From NCBI RefSeq assembly GCF_900142285.1, contig NZ_FRAJ01000010.1, forward strand, positions 1 through 64,000: a stretch of DNA of 64,000 bases. Reading direction: 5' to 3'. The notes below the pieces were generated by a model. The model saw only the letters and a program-made list of their open reading frames with translations. It ran no database searches and was not told the DNA's origin. This DNA is from Caminicella sporogenes DSM 14501. GTDB lineage: Bacteria; Bacillota; Clostridia; Peptostreptococcales; Caminicellaceae. Of the stretch, positions 51,437 through 60,993 are shown one piece after another (within the stretch, counting starts at the first letter, position 1; each line of letters starts with the position of its first letter). The translations under genes were made by a program, and so were the position numbers.

Positions 51437-53344
51437 CTAGATAAATTCTTCCCATTCTTCATACAGTTTTTCCAATTTGGATTTTATTAATTCTAATTCA
51501 TCATGAACTTCTTTGCTTTTTTCGGGATTTGAATATATTTCTTCTTTACACATGAGATTTTCTAGTTCAGTTATTTTAGATTCTAAATTTGAAATTTTTT
51601 CTTCTAAATCTTTTAAATATTGTTTTCGTTTTTTCTTTTCGGCTTCTTCCTGTTTTTTACGTTTTTTTTCTTCTTTAATTTGAGTTTTAGTTTTATTATT
51701 AGAATTTTTTTCAGTTGGTGTATTTAGTAAATTCTTTTTTTCAATGTAGTAATCGTAATTTCCAAGATATTCATGAATACCATCTTTAGATAATTCTAAT
51801 ATTTTAGTCGCAATTTTATTGAGAAAATATCTGTCGTGAGATATTGTCAGTATAGTACCATTATATTCAATAAGTGCATCTTCAAGTACTTCCTTAGAAG
51901 GCAAGTCTAAATGATTTGTGGGTTCATCGAGTAATAAAAAGTTAGATTTTGATAACATTAGTTTTAAAAGTGATAGGCGATTTTTTTCACCACCACTAAG
52001 ATTAGATACTTTTTTAAATACATCATCTCCTGTAAATAAGAATGCAGCTAAGAGATTTCTGATTTCCGGTTCTGAAAGTTTAGGATTTGCATCGCTAATT
52101 TCTTCAATTAAGTTGTTTTCTTCATTTAAGTTTTCTAATTCTTGATCGAAATATCCAAGAAATACATTATGACCTAGTTTGATATTTCCTTCGTTGTAGT
52201 CTATATTGTTAAGTAAGATTTTGAATAAAGTAGTTTTACCAACACCATTTGGACCGATAAGACCGACTTTTTCACCACGATATATATTAAAGTTTACATT
52301 TGAAAATAAAAGAGTATTTCCAAAAGATTTTGATAGATTTTCTACTTTTAAAACGTCTTTTCCGCTGTTGATTTTAGTTTCAAATTTAAGTCTTGTCCTT
52401 TCATTATTTAATATAGGTTTTTCTATAATATCCATTTTTTTAAGCATTTTTTCTCTGCTTTTAGCTCTTTTAGCTAATTTTTCAGTTCCGTGCTGTTTAA
52501 ATCTTCGTATAATTTCTTCTTGTCTTTCTATTTCTTTTTGCTGTTTTATATATTTTTTCATTTGAGATTCATATAGACTTTTTTTGTATTTGATAAAATC
52601 GGTATAATTACCTTCACATTCTAGAAGATTAGTGTTTTCTATTTCGAAAATTTTATTGACTATTTGATCTAAAAAATATCTGTCATGTGATATGATGAGA
52701 AGTGTTCCATTGTAGTTTTTAAGAAAAATTTCTAGCCAGCTTATTGCATCAATATCTAAATGATTTGTTGGTTCATCTAAAAGTAGTATATCTGGTTTTT
52801 TTAGTAGGAGCTTTGCAATATTAAGTCTAGACTTTTGACCACCACTTAATTGATATATTGGTTTATCGAAATCTTCTTCAGTAAAGCTAAGTCCTTTTAA
52901 AACGCCTCTTATCTCACTTTTAAATGCATACCCATTTCTATTATTAAATTCTTCGAGTTTATTAGAGTAGGTATCCATTAATTTTTTAAAAGCTATACTT
53001 TCATGGTCAGTAGCTTCTGAAATTTTTTTTTCTAAATTTCGTATTTCTTTTTCTAATTCTATAAGGTCTTTAAAAACAGTGAGACATTCGTCAAATATAG
53101 TTTTATTTTCGTCATAGTCAGGATTTTGCTTTAAATAACCTATTGTTTTATTTTTTGCTATATATATTTCGCCTTTATCATATGGGATTTGACCTGTAAT
53201 GATTTTAAATAGAGTTGATTTACCTGTTCCATTTTTTCCGATTAAACCTACTTTGTCGCCAAGATTTATAGTAAAGGATATGTTATCTAATATCATGTCA
53301 ATTCCAAAAGATTTAGTAATATTGCTACATGATAGTGCTATCAT
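51437..53344 (-). CDS. ABC-F family ATPase (YdiF-like)
   Basis: A protein of about 635 residues with two ATP-binding cassettes: Walker A GLIGKNGTGKSTLFK and GLIGPNGVGKTTLFK, signatures LSGGQKSRLNIAKLL and LSGGEKNRLSLLKLM, Walker B DILLLDEPTNHLD and NFLLLDEPTNHLD, a linker rich in Lys/Arg between, and a C-terminal coiled coil (EEKKRKKQEEAEKKKRKQYLKDLEEKISNLESKITELE). There is no membrane part. ABC-F proteins bind the ribosomal E site and rescue stalled or drug-blocked ribosomes. The start is set at 53344 because GGGGAGGAAAA precedes that ATG. Place between tsaD and rex matches Bacillus ydiF. Confidence 0.92.
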   Translation of the reverse strand: MIALSCSNITKSFGIDMILDNISFTINLGDKVGLIGKNGTGKSTLFKIITGQIPYDKGEIYIAKNKTIGYLKQNPDYDENKTIFDECLTVFKDLIELEKEIRNLEKKISEATDHESIAFKKLMDTYSNKLEEFNNRNGYAFKSEIRGVLKGLSFTEEDFDKPIYQLSGGQKSRLNIAKLLLKKPDILLLDEPTNHLDIDAISWLEIFLKNYNGTLLIISHDRYFLDQIVNKIFEIENTNLLECEGNYTDFIKYKKSLYESQMKKYIKQQKEIERQEEIIRRFKQHGTEKLAKRAKSREKMLKKMDIIEKPILNNERTRLKFETKINSGKDVLKVENLSKSFGNTLLFSNVNFNIYRGEKVGLIGPNGVGKTTLFKILLNNIDYNEGNIKLGHNVFLGYFDQELENLNEENNLIEEISDANPKLSEPEIRNLLAAFLFTGDDVFKKVSNLSGGEKNRLSLLKLMLSKSNFLLLDEPTNHLDLPSKEVLEDALIEYNGTILTISHDRYFLNKIATKILELSKDGIHEYLGNYDYYIEKKNLLNTPTEKNSNNKTKTQIKEEKKRKKQEEAEKKKRKQYLKDLEEKISNLESKITELENLMCKEEIYSNPEKSKEVHDELELIKSKLEKLYEEWEEFI

Positions 53345-53567
53345 TTTTTTCCTCCCCAAAATATATTCAAAATTTACGTTTTTAAAGCCTTTCCTTATTT
53401 TTCATTAAATTTTAAAGTTGGACACCTATTTATTTTAGTTAGAATTACAAGTTATTTGTTCTAAAATATTTTAACATATAAAAGAGTATAATATAAAATA
53501 ATAAATAATAATTAGTCTAGAAAATAAGTGATTATAATGGTATAATAATTGTTAAAATGATAAAAGT

Positions 53568-53596
53568 TTGACACTGTTTTCTTAAGATGCTATAAT
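53568..53596 (+). promoter_or_regulatory. Sigma-A promoter of rex
   Basis: TTGACA at 53568-53573, exactly 17 bases, TATAAT at 53591-53596: a perfect consensus. A half-site like TTGTTAAA (53549-53556) lies just upstream and could be part of a Rex operator, but the second half is not convincing. The rest of the gap 53345-53663 is plain A+T-rich DNA. Confidence 0.85.
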
Positions 53597-53663
53597 TTTT
53601 CTAACTAGAATATAAATTTTCTAATCCAATTAGAATTAATATATGGAATAGGAGTAGTTAGTT

Positions 53664-54308
53664 ATGAGTAGAAAAAGTAGAGTTTCGATGGCGGTTATTA
53701 GAAGGTTACCTAAATATCATAGGTATTTAAATGAACTTTTAAATAGGGATATAAAGAGAATATCTTCAAAGGAATTAAGTGAAATAATAGGTTTTACAGC
53801 TTCTCAAATAAGACAGGATTTAAATAATTTTGGTGGTTTTGGACAGCAAGGATACGGATATAATGTAGAAGAATTATACAATGAAATTGGAAAAATTCTT
53901 GGACTTGATAGAGGATACAATACTATAATAATAGGTGCAGGTAATTTAGGACAAGCTCTAGCTAATTATTCTAATTTTGAGAAATTTGGTTTTAGATGTA
54001 AAGCGATGTTTGATGTTAATCCTAAACTTATTGGTTTAAAGATTAGAGATATTGAAATAAAAGATATGGATACATTAGAGGAATTTTTATCTGAGACCCA
54101 GATAGATATAGGGATTATTTGTACTAATAAGGAGAGTGCACAGCTGATAGCTGATAGATTGACATCATGTGGAGTTACAGCTATTTGGAACTTTGCACCT
54201 GTGGACCTTAAGGTTCCTGATGATGTAATAGTTGAAAACGTTCACTTGATAGAGAGTTTATTAACTCTTACTTATCTTTATAAAGAAAGGGAAGAAGAGG
54301 AGAGTTAA
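53664..54308 (+). CDS. rex: Rex, redox-sensing transcriptional repressor
   Basis: A 214-residue repressor. N-terminal winged helix (VSMAVIRRLPKYHRYLNELLNRDIKRISSKELSEIIGFTASQIRQDLNNFGGFGQQGYGYNVEELYNEI) and a C-terminal Rossmann fold with TIIIGAGNLGQALANYSNF. Rex senses the NADH/NAD+ ratio and represses fermentation genes when NADH is low. It links well with the glycerol catabolism genes that follow, which produce much NADH, though no clear Rex operator was found there. Confidence 0.96.
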   Translation: MSRKSRVSMAVIRRLPKYHRYLNELLNRDIKRISSKELSEIIGFTASQIRQDLNNFGGFGQQGYGYNVEELYNEIGKILGLDRGYNTIIIGAGNLGQALANYSNFEKFGFRCKAMFDVNPKLIGLKIRDIEIKDMDTLEEFLSETQIDIGIICTNKESAQLIADRLTSCGVTAIWNFAPVDLKVPDDVIVENVHLIESLLTLTYLYKEREEEES

Positions 54309-54410
54309 GAGTTAAGAATTAAAAATTAAAAAGATATTAGAGGAAAGAGATTAAGCTGGGAGCTGAGAGCTGAGAACTGAGAACAAACCTGTAACCTTAT
54401 TAGGAGGGCT
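54304..54410 (+). repeat. Repeat tracts after rex
   Basis: GTTAAGAGTTAAGAATTAAA-type units, then CTGGGAGCTGAGAGCTGAGA and ACTGAGAAC, then AACCTGTAACCTTATTAGG. These are the C-type and end units of the composite repeat. Confidence 0.65.
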
Positions 54411-54412
54411 AT

Positions 54413-54754
54413 ATGAGAAAAGTATATGGAGATGATACAGTATATTTTATTTCATATGCTAAGTTACCTAATAGTATAGCTGCGGCGAAATTATTAGATG
54501 TAGTTGGTGTTGGATTAGTTATAAATAAAAAAACAGGAATTATTGAAGATATAAGTTGTACGCTTATTACAGAAGAAGCTAAGCTCTTTTTAAAAGATGT
54601 TATGGTCGGATATAATCTTCATGAAAATGGATTAGATAAGTTGATAGATATTATACAAAACAGGTTTCATGGACTTTCACAGAAGGCAATATGTGTAGCA
54701 GTAAAAGCGGCTGTTGAAAGATATGAAGCATGGCTTAAAGAGACAAGTATATAA
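54413..54754 (+). CDS. DUF3870 domain protein
   Basis: A 113-residue protein matching DUF3870: FISYAKLPNSIAAAKLLDVVGVGLVINKKTGIIEDISCTLITEEAKLFLKDVMVGYNL...IQNRFHGLSQKAICVAVKAAVERY. Function is unknown; the family is common in Clostridia and related Firmicutes, often near amino-acid or nucleotide catabolism. The SD TAGGAGGGC fits ATG 54413. A terminator follows. Confidence 0.85.
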   Translation: MRKVYGDDTVYFISYAKLPNSIAAAKLLDVVGVGLVINKKTGIIEDISCTLITEEAKLFLKDVMVGYNLHENGLDKLIDIIQNRFHGLSQKAICVAVKAAVERYEAWLKETSI

Positions 54755-54782
54755 AATTTAATGTTTTGTTCATGTATTTAAA

Positions 54783-54804
54783 AAGCGATAAAAATCGCTT
54801 TTTT
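54783..54804 (+). terminator. Intrinsic terminator of the rex-DUF3870 region
   Basis: AAAGCGAT-AAAA-ATCGCTTT followed by TTTTC. Confidence 0.9.
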
Positions 54805-54891
54805 CTTATGTGAAATTTAGTTTTAATAAATAAATGTAATTATGAAAGGCAGTTTGTTAAAAAATAAATTTATAGAAGATTTTGAAATCTG

Positions 54892-54920
54892 TTGACTAAT
54901 GAATTTATATGTCATAAAAT
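54892..54920 (+). promoter_or_regulatory. Sigma-A promoter of the glpP leader
   Basis: TTGACT at 54892-54897, 17 bases, TAAAAT at 54915-54920. The transporter-glpK leader promoter at 57954 has the same two hexamers and spacing. Confidence 0.75.
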
Positions 54921-54944
54921 TAAATTAAATTCATAATATTAAAT

Positions 54945-55017
54945 ATGGCTGGAGAATTGGAGAGCCACACAAGCTAACCTATTTTATAGGCTTATTTTGT
55001 GTGGTTATTTTTATTTT
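54945..55017 (+). promoter_or_regulatory. GlpP-type antitermination leader A (before glpP)
   Basis: GGAGAATTGGAGAGCCACAC at 54951-54970 runs into a terminator hairpin: CCACACAA (54965-54972) pairs with TTGTGTGG (54997-55004), with an inner stem CCTAT/ATAGG, then TTATTTTTATTTT. The same core and layout recur at 58006 and 60901. With glycerol 3-phosphate, GlpP should bind and prevent termination. Placed before glpP itself, it suggests autoregulation. Confidence 0.8.
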
Positions 55018-55059
55018 CAAGATGGACAAGTAAAAATTTATATTTTGGGAGTGACTAGT

Positions 55060-55626
55060 GTGAGGGAAAAATTAGTTAGGAAGTTAGAAGCAAATCCTAT
55101 AATTGCAGCTGTCAATAGCTTGGAAAAATTGGATTTAGCGATTGACTCGCCTTGTGAAATAGTTTTTTTGCTTACAGGTAATATTTTTAATTTAAAACAG
55201 ATTATAGAAAGAGTAAAAAATGCAAATATGGATATATATGTTCATATAGACTTATTAGATGGATTTTCAAGAGATATGACAGCTTTAAAATATATTTATG
55301 AAAATATGAAGCCTGATGGAATAATTACTACAAAATGTAATTTAGTGAAAATGGCAAAGAGTATGAACATATATGTTATACAAAGACTTTTTTTGCTAGA
55401 TTCATTATCATTGGAGACAGGTATAAATTCAGTACATTTAACGAGACCTGATGCAATAGAAGTAATGCCGGGAATTATGCCGAAAATTACAAAGAAAATA
55501 CATGATGCAACTAATATTCCTATAATAGCTGGTGGGCTTATTAGCGATAAGGAAGATGTTATAGGAAGTCTTAAAGCAGGAGCTGTAGCAATATCTACAA
55601 GCAAAGAAGAAATTTGGTATATGTAG
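55060..55626 (+). CDS. glpP: GlpP, glycerol-3-phosphate-responsive antiterminator
   Basis: A protein of about 188 residues, close to Bacillus GlpP (192). KLVRKLEANPIIAAVNSLEKLDLAIDSPCEIVFLLTGNIFNLKQII, VHIDLLDGFSRDMTALKYI, IITTKCNLVKMAK, DAIEVMPGIMPKITKKI and NIPIIAGGLISDKEDVIGSLKAGAVAISTS make up its TIM-barrel-like fold. It binds leader RNA and glycerol 3-phosphate to let transcription pass terminators. GTG 55060 follows TTGGGAG at 8 bases; earlier in-frame starts would overlap the terminator. It heads the glycerol/DHA region. Confidence 0.92.
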   Translation: MREKLVRKLEANPIIAAVNSLEKLDLAIDSPCEIVFLLTGNIFNLKQIIERVKNANMDIYVHIDLLDGFSRDMTALKYIYENMKPDGIITTKCNLVKMAKSMNIYVIQRLFLLDSLSLETGINSVHLTRPDAIEVMPGIMPKITKKIHDATNIPIIAGGLISDKEDVIGSLKAGAVAISTSKEEIWYM

Positions 55627-55777
55627 ATTTGTTTATTTTTGTTTTTTATATTAAAATTATTATAAGAGTTAAAAATTGAAAATTAGGATAATTTATTATT
55701 TATTTTTTAAAAAACAAGATTTGACTGAAAATTAATAAAATATTTAATATTCAAATATATTTTAAGGGGGATTTAAA

Positions 55778-56776
55778 ATGAAAAAGATTATTAATAATCC
55801 AGAAAATGTAGTAAATGAGATGCTTGATGGCATAGTTAAGGCACATCCGGAGTATGTAAAAAGACTTGAAGGATTTAATGTTTTAGTTAGAGCTGATAAA
55901 CATGATAAGAAAAAGGTTGCATTAGTAAGTGGTGGTGGGAGTGGGCACGAACCATCACATGGTGGATTTGTTGGTGAAGGTATGTTAGATGCTGCTGTAG
56001 CTGGAGAAGTATTTACATCTCCAACTCCTGACCAAGTTTTTGAGGCTATAAAGGCAGTTGATAATGGTGAGGGAGTATTATTAATAATTAAAAATTATAC
56101 TGGAGATGTAATGAATTTTCAAATGGCTGGAGAATTGGCAGAAGCTGAAGGTATTAAAGTGGAAAGTGTAATTGTAAATGATGATGTTGCAGTTGAAAAT
56201 AGTACTTGGACGACAGGTAGAAGGGGAATTGCAGGAACAATATTTGTGCATAAAATAGCAGGAGCGGCTGCTGAAAAGGGTATGAATCTTTCAGAAGTAA
56301 AAAGAATTGCTGAAAAGGTTATTTCAAATGTAAGGTCTATGGGAATGTCGTTGACTCCATGCACAGTACCTGCTGCTGGCAAACCGGGTTTTGAATTAGC
56401 TGAAGATGAAATGGAAGTTGGTTTAGGTATTCATGGAGAACCGGGAACACATAGAGAAAAAATAAAACCAGCAAGTGAAATAGTTAAAGATTTACTTGAT
56501 AAGATTTTTAATGACATAGACTTAAAAGAAAATGATGAAGTTGCTGTAATGATAAATGGTTTAGGCGGAACTCCACTTATGGAATTATATATCGTTAATA
56601 ATGAAGTTGAAAAATTGATGAGAGAAAAAGGACTTATGATATACAGAACAATTGTTGGAAATTATATGACTTCTTTGGAAATGGCAGGTTTTTCAATATC
56701 TGTATTGAAACTTGATGATGAACTTAAAGAATTGCTAGATTATAAAGCAGATACTCCTGCATTTAAAAAATTATAA
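55778..56776 (+). CDS. dhaK: DhaK, dihydroxyacetone kinase substrate-binding subunit
   Basis: A 332-residue DhaK of the PTS-dependent type. INNPENVVNEMLDGIVKAHPEYVKRLEGFNVLVRADKHDKKKVALVSGGGSGHEPSHGGFVGEGMLDAAVAGEVFTSPTPDQV begins the protein, and GLGIHGEPGTH near residue 219 holds the His that binds dihydroxyacetone covalently. It receives phosphate from DhaL-ATP/ADP. A TTGACT (55721) before it may give a separate promoter. The SD is AAGGGGGA. Confidence 0.96.
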   Translation: MKKIINNPENVVNEMLDGIVKAHPEYVKRLEGFNVLVRADKHDKKKVALVSGGGSGHEPSHGGFVGEGMLDAAVAGEVFTSPTPDQVFEAIKAVDNGEGVLLIIKNYTGDVMNFQMAGELAEAEGIKVESVIVNDDVAVENSTWTTGRRGIAGTIFVHKIAGAAAEKGMNLSEVKRIAEKVISNVRSMGMSLTPCTVPAAGKPGFELAEDEMEVGLGIHGEPGTHREKIKPASEIVKDLLDKIFNDIDLKENDEVAVMINGLGGTPLMELYIVNNEVEKLMREKGLMIYRTIVGNYMTSLEMAGFSISVLKLDDELKELLDYKADTPAFKKL

Positions 56777-56819
56777 AATCATTTATATTGAGGCTTTATA
56801 ATAAAAGGAGGCACGAGTT

Positions 56820-57446
56820 ATGATAACAAGAGATATGCTATTAAAAATACTACATAATATTGCTAAAGTAATAGAAGAAAATAGACAGTTTTTAACTGAT
56901 TTAGATGCAGCTATAGGTGATGGAGACCATGGAATAAATATGAATAAAGGATTTAAAGCTGTTGAGGAGAAATTAAATTCTTTGAAAGATAAAGATTGTG
57001 GAACTATACTTAAAACAACTGCTATGACATTGATTTCAACAGTTGGAGGAGCTTCAGGACCTCTTTATGGTACAGCTTTTTTAAAAGCATCAGCAGTTGT
57101 AAATGGAAAAATGGAGCTTAGCAGTCAGGATATAATAAAGATGTTTGAGGAAGCTATAAATGGAGTAATGATGAGAGGAAAAGCACAAAGAGGAGAAAAA
57201 ACTATGTTAGATGCTCTTATTCCAGCTTATGAAGTACTTAAAAATTCTATAGAAAGTGGAAAATCATTAAAAGAAGCTTTTCAAGATGCAGCTAAAGCAG
57301 CTTATGAAGGAGTAGAGTATACTAAAACAATAAAAGCTACAAAGGGAAGAGCAAGTTATTTAGGGGATAGGAGTATAGGACATCAAGATGCTGGTGCAAC
57401 TTCAAGTTATTTAATGATAAAAACTATAGCAGAAACGTTAGATTAA
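56820..57446 (+). CDS. dhaL: DhaL, dihydroxyacetone kinase ADP-binding subunit
   Basis: A 208-residue helical-barrel protein with AAIGDGDHGINMNKGFKAVEEKL (Mg-ATP binding Asp cluster), STVGGASGPLYGTAFLKAS, MMRGKAQRGEKTMLDALIPAYE and GRASYLGDRSIGHQDAGATSS. It holds a tightly bound ADP that DhaM rephosphorylates. The SD AAAGGAGGC precedes it; the gene is 43 bases after dhaK and 25 before dhaM. Confidence 0.96.
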   Translation: MITRDMLLKILHNIAKVIEENRQFLTDLDAAIGDGDHGINMNKGFKAVEEKLNSLKDKDCGTILKTTAMTLISTVGGASGPLYGTAFLKASAVVNGKMELSSQDIIKMFEEAINGVMMRGKAQRGEKTMLDALIPAYEVLKNSIESGKSLKEAFQDAAKAAYEGVEYTKTIKATKGRASYLGDRSIGHQDAGATSSYLMIKTIAETLD

Positions 57447-57471
57447 TTTAAATAAGCAGGAGGAAATATTT

Positions 57472-57864
57472 ATGGTAGGAATAGTAATAGTATCACATAG
57501 TGAAAAAATTGCTGAAGGTGTAGTTGAATTGTGCAGCCAGATGGCTCAAGGAGAAGTTAAAGTCATAGCAGCTGGAGGAACAGAAGATGGAAGAATAGGA
57601 ACAGATGCAGTTAGAATAATGGAAGCTATAAAAAAAGCAAATAGTGGAGATGGAGTTTTAATACTAGTTGATATGGGTAGTGCTATTATGAGTACACAGC
57701 TTGCTTTAGATTTATTAGATGAAGATTTAAAAAATAATGTAGTTATAGTAGATGCTCCAATTGTTGAAGGAAGTATAGGTGCTGTTGTACAGGCTTCTAT
57801 AGGAAGTTGTCTACAAGAAGTGAAAAAGGTTGCAGAGGAAAGCAAAAATTTGAAAAAGATATAA
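57472..57864 (+). CDS. dhaM: DhaM, PTS EIIA-like phosphate donor for DHA kinase
   Basis: A 130-residue single-domain DhaM of the EIIA-Man fold: VGIVIVSHSEKIAEGVVELC with the active His9, GGTEDGRIGTDAVRIMEAI and LVDMGSAIMSTQLALDLL. It passes phosphate from HPr to DhaL. The HPr and EI fusion parts seen in enteric DhaM are missing, as usual in Firmicutes. It completes dhaKLM, which turns dihydroxyacetone into DHAP at the cost of PEP. Confidence 0.95.
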   Translation: MVGIVIVSHSEKIAEGVVELCSQMAQGEVKVIAAGGTEDGRIGTDAVRIMEAIKKANSGDGVLILVDMGSAIMSTQLALDLLDEDLKNNVVIVDAPIVEGSIGAVVQASIGSCLQEVKKVAEESKNLKKI

Positions 57865-57953
57865 AAATATTATTAGTTATATATTATTATGGTAGTGAGA
57901 ATTAAGATGATGTAAAAAATTAAAATTTATAGAAAATTTAGAAAAATGAACTA

Positions 57954-57982
57954 TTGACTTAAAGATTATTCTGTTATAAAAT
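57954..57982 (+). promoter_or_regulatory. Sigma-A promoter of leader B
   Basis: TTGACT at 57954-57959, 17 bases, TAAAAT at 57977-57982. Confidence 0.72.
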
Positions 57983-58005
57983 ATAAGTATAAAATATAAT
58001 ATATA

Positions 58006-58074
58006 GGCGGGAGAATTGGAGAGCCACATAAATTAACCTATCAATATGGTTATTTTATGTGCTCTTTTTATTTT
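58006..58074 (+). promoter_or_regulatory. GlpP-type antitermination leader B (before the transporter pair and glpK)
   Basis: GGGAGAATTGGAGAGCCACA at 58009-58028, then a hairpin in which GAGC(C)ACATAAA (58021-58032) pairs with TTTATGTGCTC (58054-58064), ending CTTTTTATTTT. The core GGAGAGCCACA is identical to leaders A and C. Confidence 0.78.
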
Positions 58075-58197
58075 ATATAAAGCTTTTGATATTTTATATA
58101 TTTTCGAATATATATGTATGTTTTATTTTTATATGAATTAAACATAATCGACAACTTGCATTAATAATATTTATTATAAAGTTTATTTTTAGATATT

Positions 58198-58213
58198 TGG
58201 AAAACGTTTTACA
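58198..58213. promoter_or_regulatory. Palindromic operator-like site TGGAAAACGTTTTACA
   Basis: A nearly symmetric 16-mer with a central ACGT, similar to sites of LacI/CcpA-family regulators but not a clean match to the cre consensus. It lies 20 bases or more upstream of another hairpin in the 570-base gap before the transporter pair. Confidence 0.3.
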
Positions 58214-58314
58214 AACTAAGGAAAATAAATAATAATATAGTTGTGAGTTAAATTTTAAAATACAATATAAAAAGTTTGTTTTTTAAAATTTATTTTTGCA
58301 GTATCATGGCAGAA

Positions 58315-58340
58315 ACAAAGCGTTAAAAACGCTTTTGTTC
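58315..58340 (+). terminator. Additional hairpin before the transporter pair
   Basis: AAAGCGTT (58317-58324), AAA loop, AACGCTTT (58328-58335), extended by ACA/TGT with one bulge and followed by CTTAATT. It may be a second terminator or a processing site; no regulator partner is known. Confidence 0.5.
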
Positions 58341-58433
58341 TTAATTAATTTTTTAAGTGGAGGTGGTATACTTTCATTATTTTTGAATAGGAGCATGGAA
58401 AAATTTAATTAATAAAAAGTTAGGAGGGAAAGA

Positions 58434-58796
58434 ATGAAACATTTAGGAACGATATTTGGAACTGCTATTGCAGGTATGTTTGTTATGAGCGTTTGGGGAA
58501 AATTTGTAGAAGCATATGGTATAGGTGGCGGTTGGTTTGCAGGATTGGCAATTATTGGTACAATGTGGTTTTTAAATCATTATGTAGGTATTCATAATAA
58601 TGATGGAGCATGGGTAGATATGGCTTTAGGTATAGGCGTAACTGGTACTATGAGAGGAATATTTGAAGGCGGAATACAAGCAGGAATTGAATCTCTACCT
58701 ACATTATTAGTAACAGTAATAGGTGGCTTATTTGGCGGATTGGCAGCGTACAAACTTGAAGTATATTTAGCTAAGAAAGAAGAAGCTAATGCTTAA
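58434..58796 (+). CDS. Lin0368-type small membrane protein, putative glycerol/DHA transporter subunit 1
   Basis: A 120-residue protein with about four hydrophobic segments, rich in Gly and Trp: LGTIFGTAIAGMFVMSVWGKFVEAYGIGGGWFAGLAIIGTMWFLNHYVGIHNNDGAWVDMALGIGVTGTMRGIF. It resembles the Lin0368 family, annotated as a putative glycerol transporter subunit from its steady link to DHA kinase genes in Listeria and relatives. No transport has been shown as far as I know. It is paired with a similar protein 22 bases on, and both precede glpK; no GlpF channel is seen. The SD TAGGAGGGAA fits. Confidence 0.75.
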   Translation: MKHLGTIFGTAIAGMFVMSVWGKFVEAYGIGGGWFAGLAIIGTMWFLNHYVGIHNNDGAWVDMALGIGVTGTMRGIFEGGIQAGIESLPTLLVTVIGGLFGGLAAYKLEVYLAKKEEANA

Positions 58797-58830
58797 AAAG
58801 TTTATATTATAAAAAGGGGTGAAATGGCAA

Positions 58831-59163
58831 ATGACTATGGCTAATGTTATTACTACTTTTGCAGGTGCTTTTATATTTCCGTTTCTTATTAGATTGTGTT
58901 GGGGAAAAATGTGTGAAACTTGGGGTGCTATAGGAGGCTGGATGGCAGCAGGATTTATAGTAGGTACTACTTGGACTTTAAATCATGGTGTTGGTTTTAT
59001 AGTTCAAACAGGTTCAGCGTGGATAGATATGGCTTGGGCTGCAGGTGTTGGTTTGTTTGTGGCTTCTTTGGCATCTGGAGATGATTTTAAAAAGGGTTTT
59101 ACAAATGTAATTTTTGCACTAATAGGTGGAACTTTAGGAGGATTTATTCTTTCTTGTTTATAA
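58831..59163 (+). CDS. Lin0368-partner small membrane protein, putative transporter subunit 2
   Basis: A protein of about 110 residues with the same layout as its neighbour: TTFAGAFIFPFLIRLCWGKMCETWGAIGGWMAAGFIVGTTWTLNHGVGFIVQTGSAWIDMAWAAGVGLFVASL. The shared elements WGK, GGW, T(M/T)W.LNH.VG, AW(V/I)DMA show the two are old duplicates and probably form a heteromer. ATG 58831 follows AAAGGGGTG at 9 bases. glpK lies 108 bases downstream. Confidence 0.75.
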   Translation: MTMANVITTFAGAFIFPFLIRLCWGKMCETWGAIGGWMAAGFIVGTTWTLNHGVGFIVQTGSAWIDMAWAAGVGLFVASLASGDDFKKGFTNVIFALIGGTLGGFILSCL

Positions 59164-59250
59164 TTTAATGAAATTTTAGTTGAGAATATATATTTACTTT
59201 TAGGATTAATTTAACTTATAATAGTGATGTTTTTTCATTTAAAATACTAA

Positions 59251-60816
<1,566 letters not shown>

Positions 60817-60900
60817 TCTATTGTAAATATAAATAACTTTACAAATAAGATTTTGAATGATATTCTTTAATTAGTAGTGAATAAAACTAGATAGTGAAAG

Positions 60901-60967
60901 GCAAGAGAATGGGAGAGCCACATAAGAAAACCTTTTTTAAGGTTTGCTTATGTGGCTTTTTGTTATT
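60901..60967 (+). promoter_or_regulatory. GlpP-type antitermination leader C (before the glpA unit)
   Basis: GAGAATGGGAGAGCCACATA at 60905-60924, then an 11-bp perfect stem AGCCACATAAG (60916-60926) with CTTATGTGGCT (60947-60957), inner stem AACCTT/AAGGTT, and TTTTTGTTATTTT. Best of the three terminators. The GGAGAGCCACA core is identical to A and B. Confidence 0.8.
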
Positions 60968-60993
60968 TTCAATTTAAACAGGGAGGTTTATAT

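Noticed and set aside
53549-53562. Rex operator before rex
   Set aside because: TTGTTAAA is present but the matching TTAACAA half-site is not, so only a half-site can be claimed.
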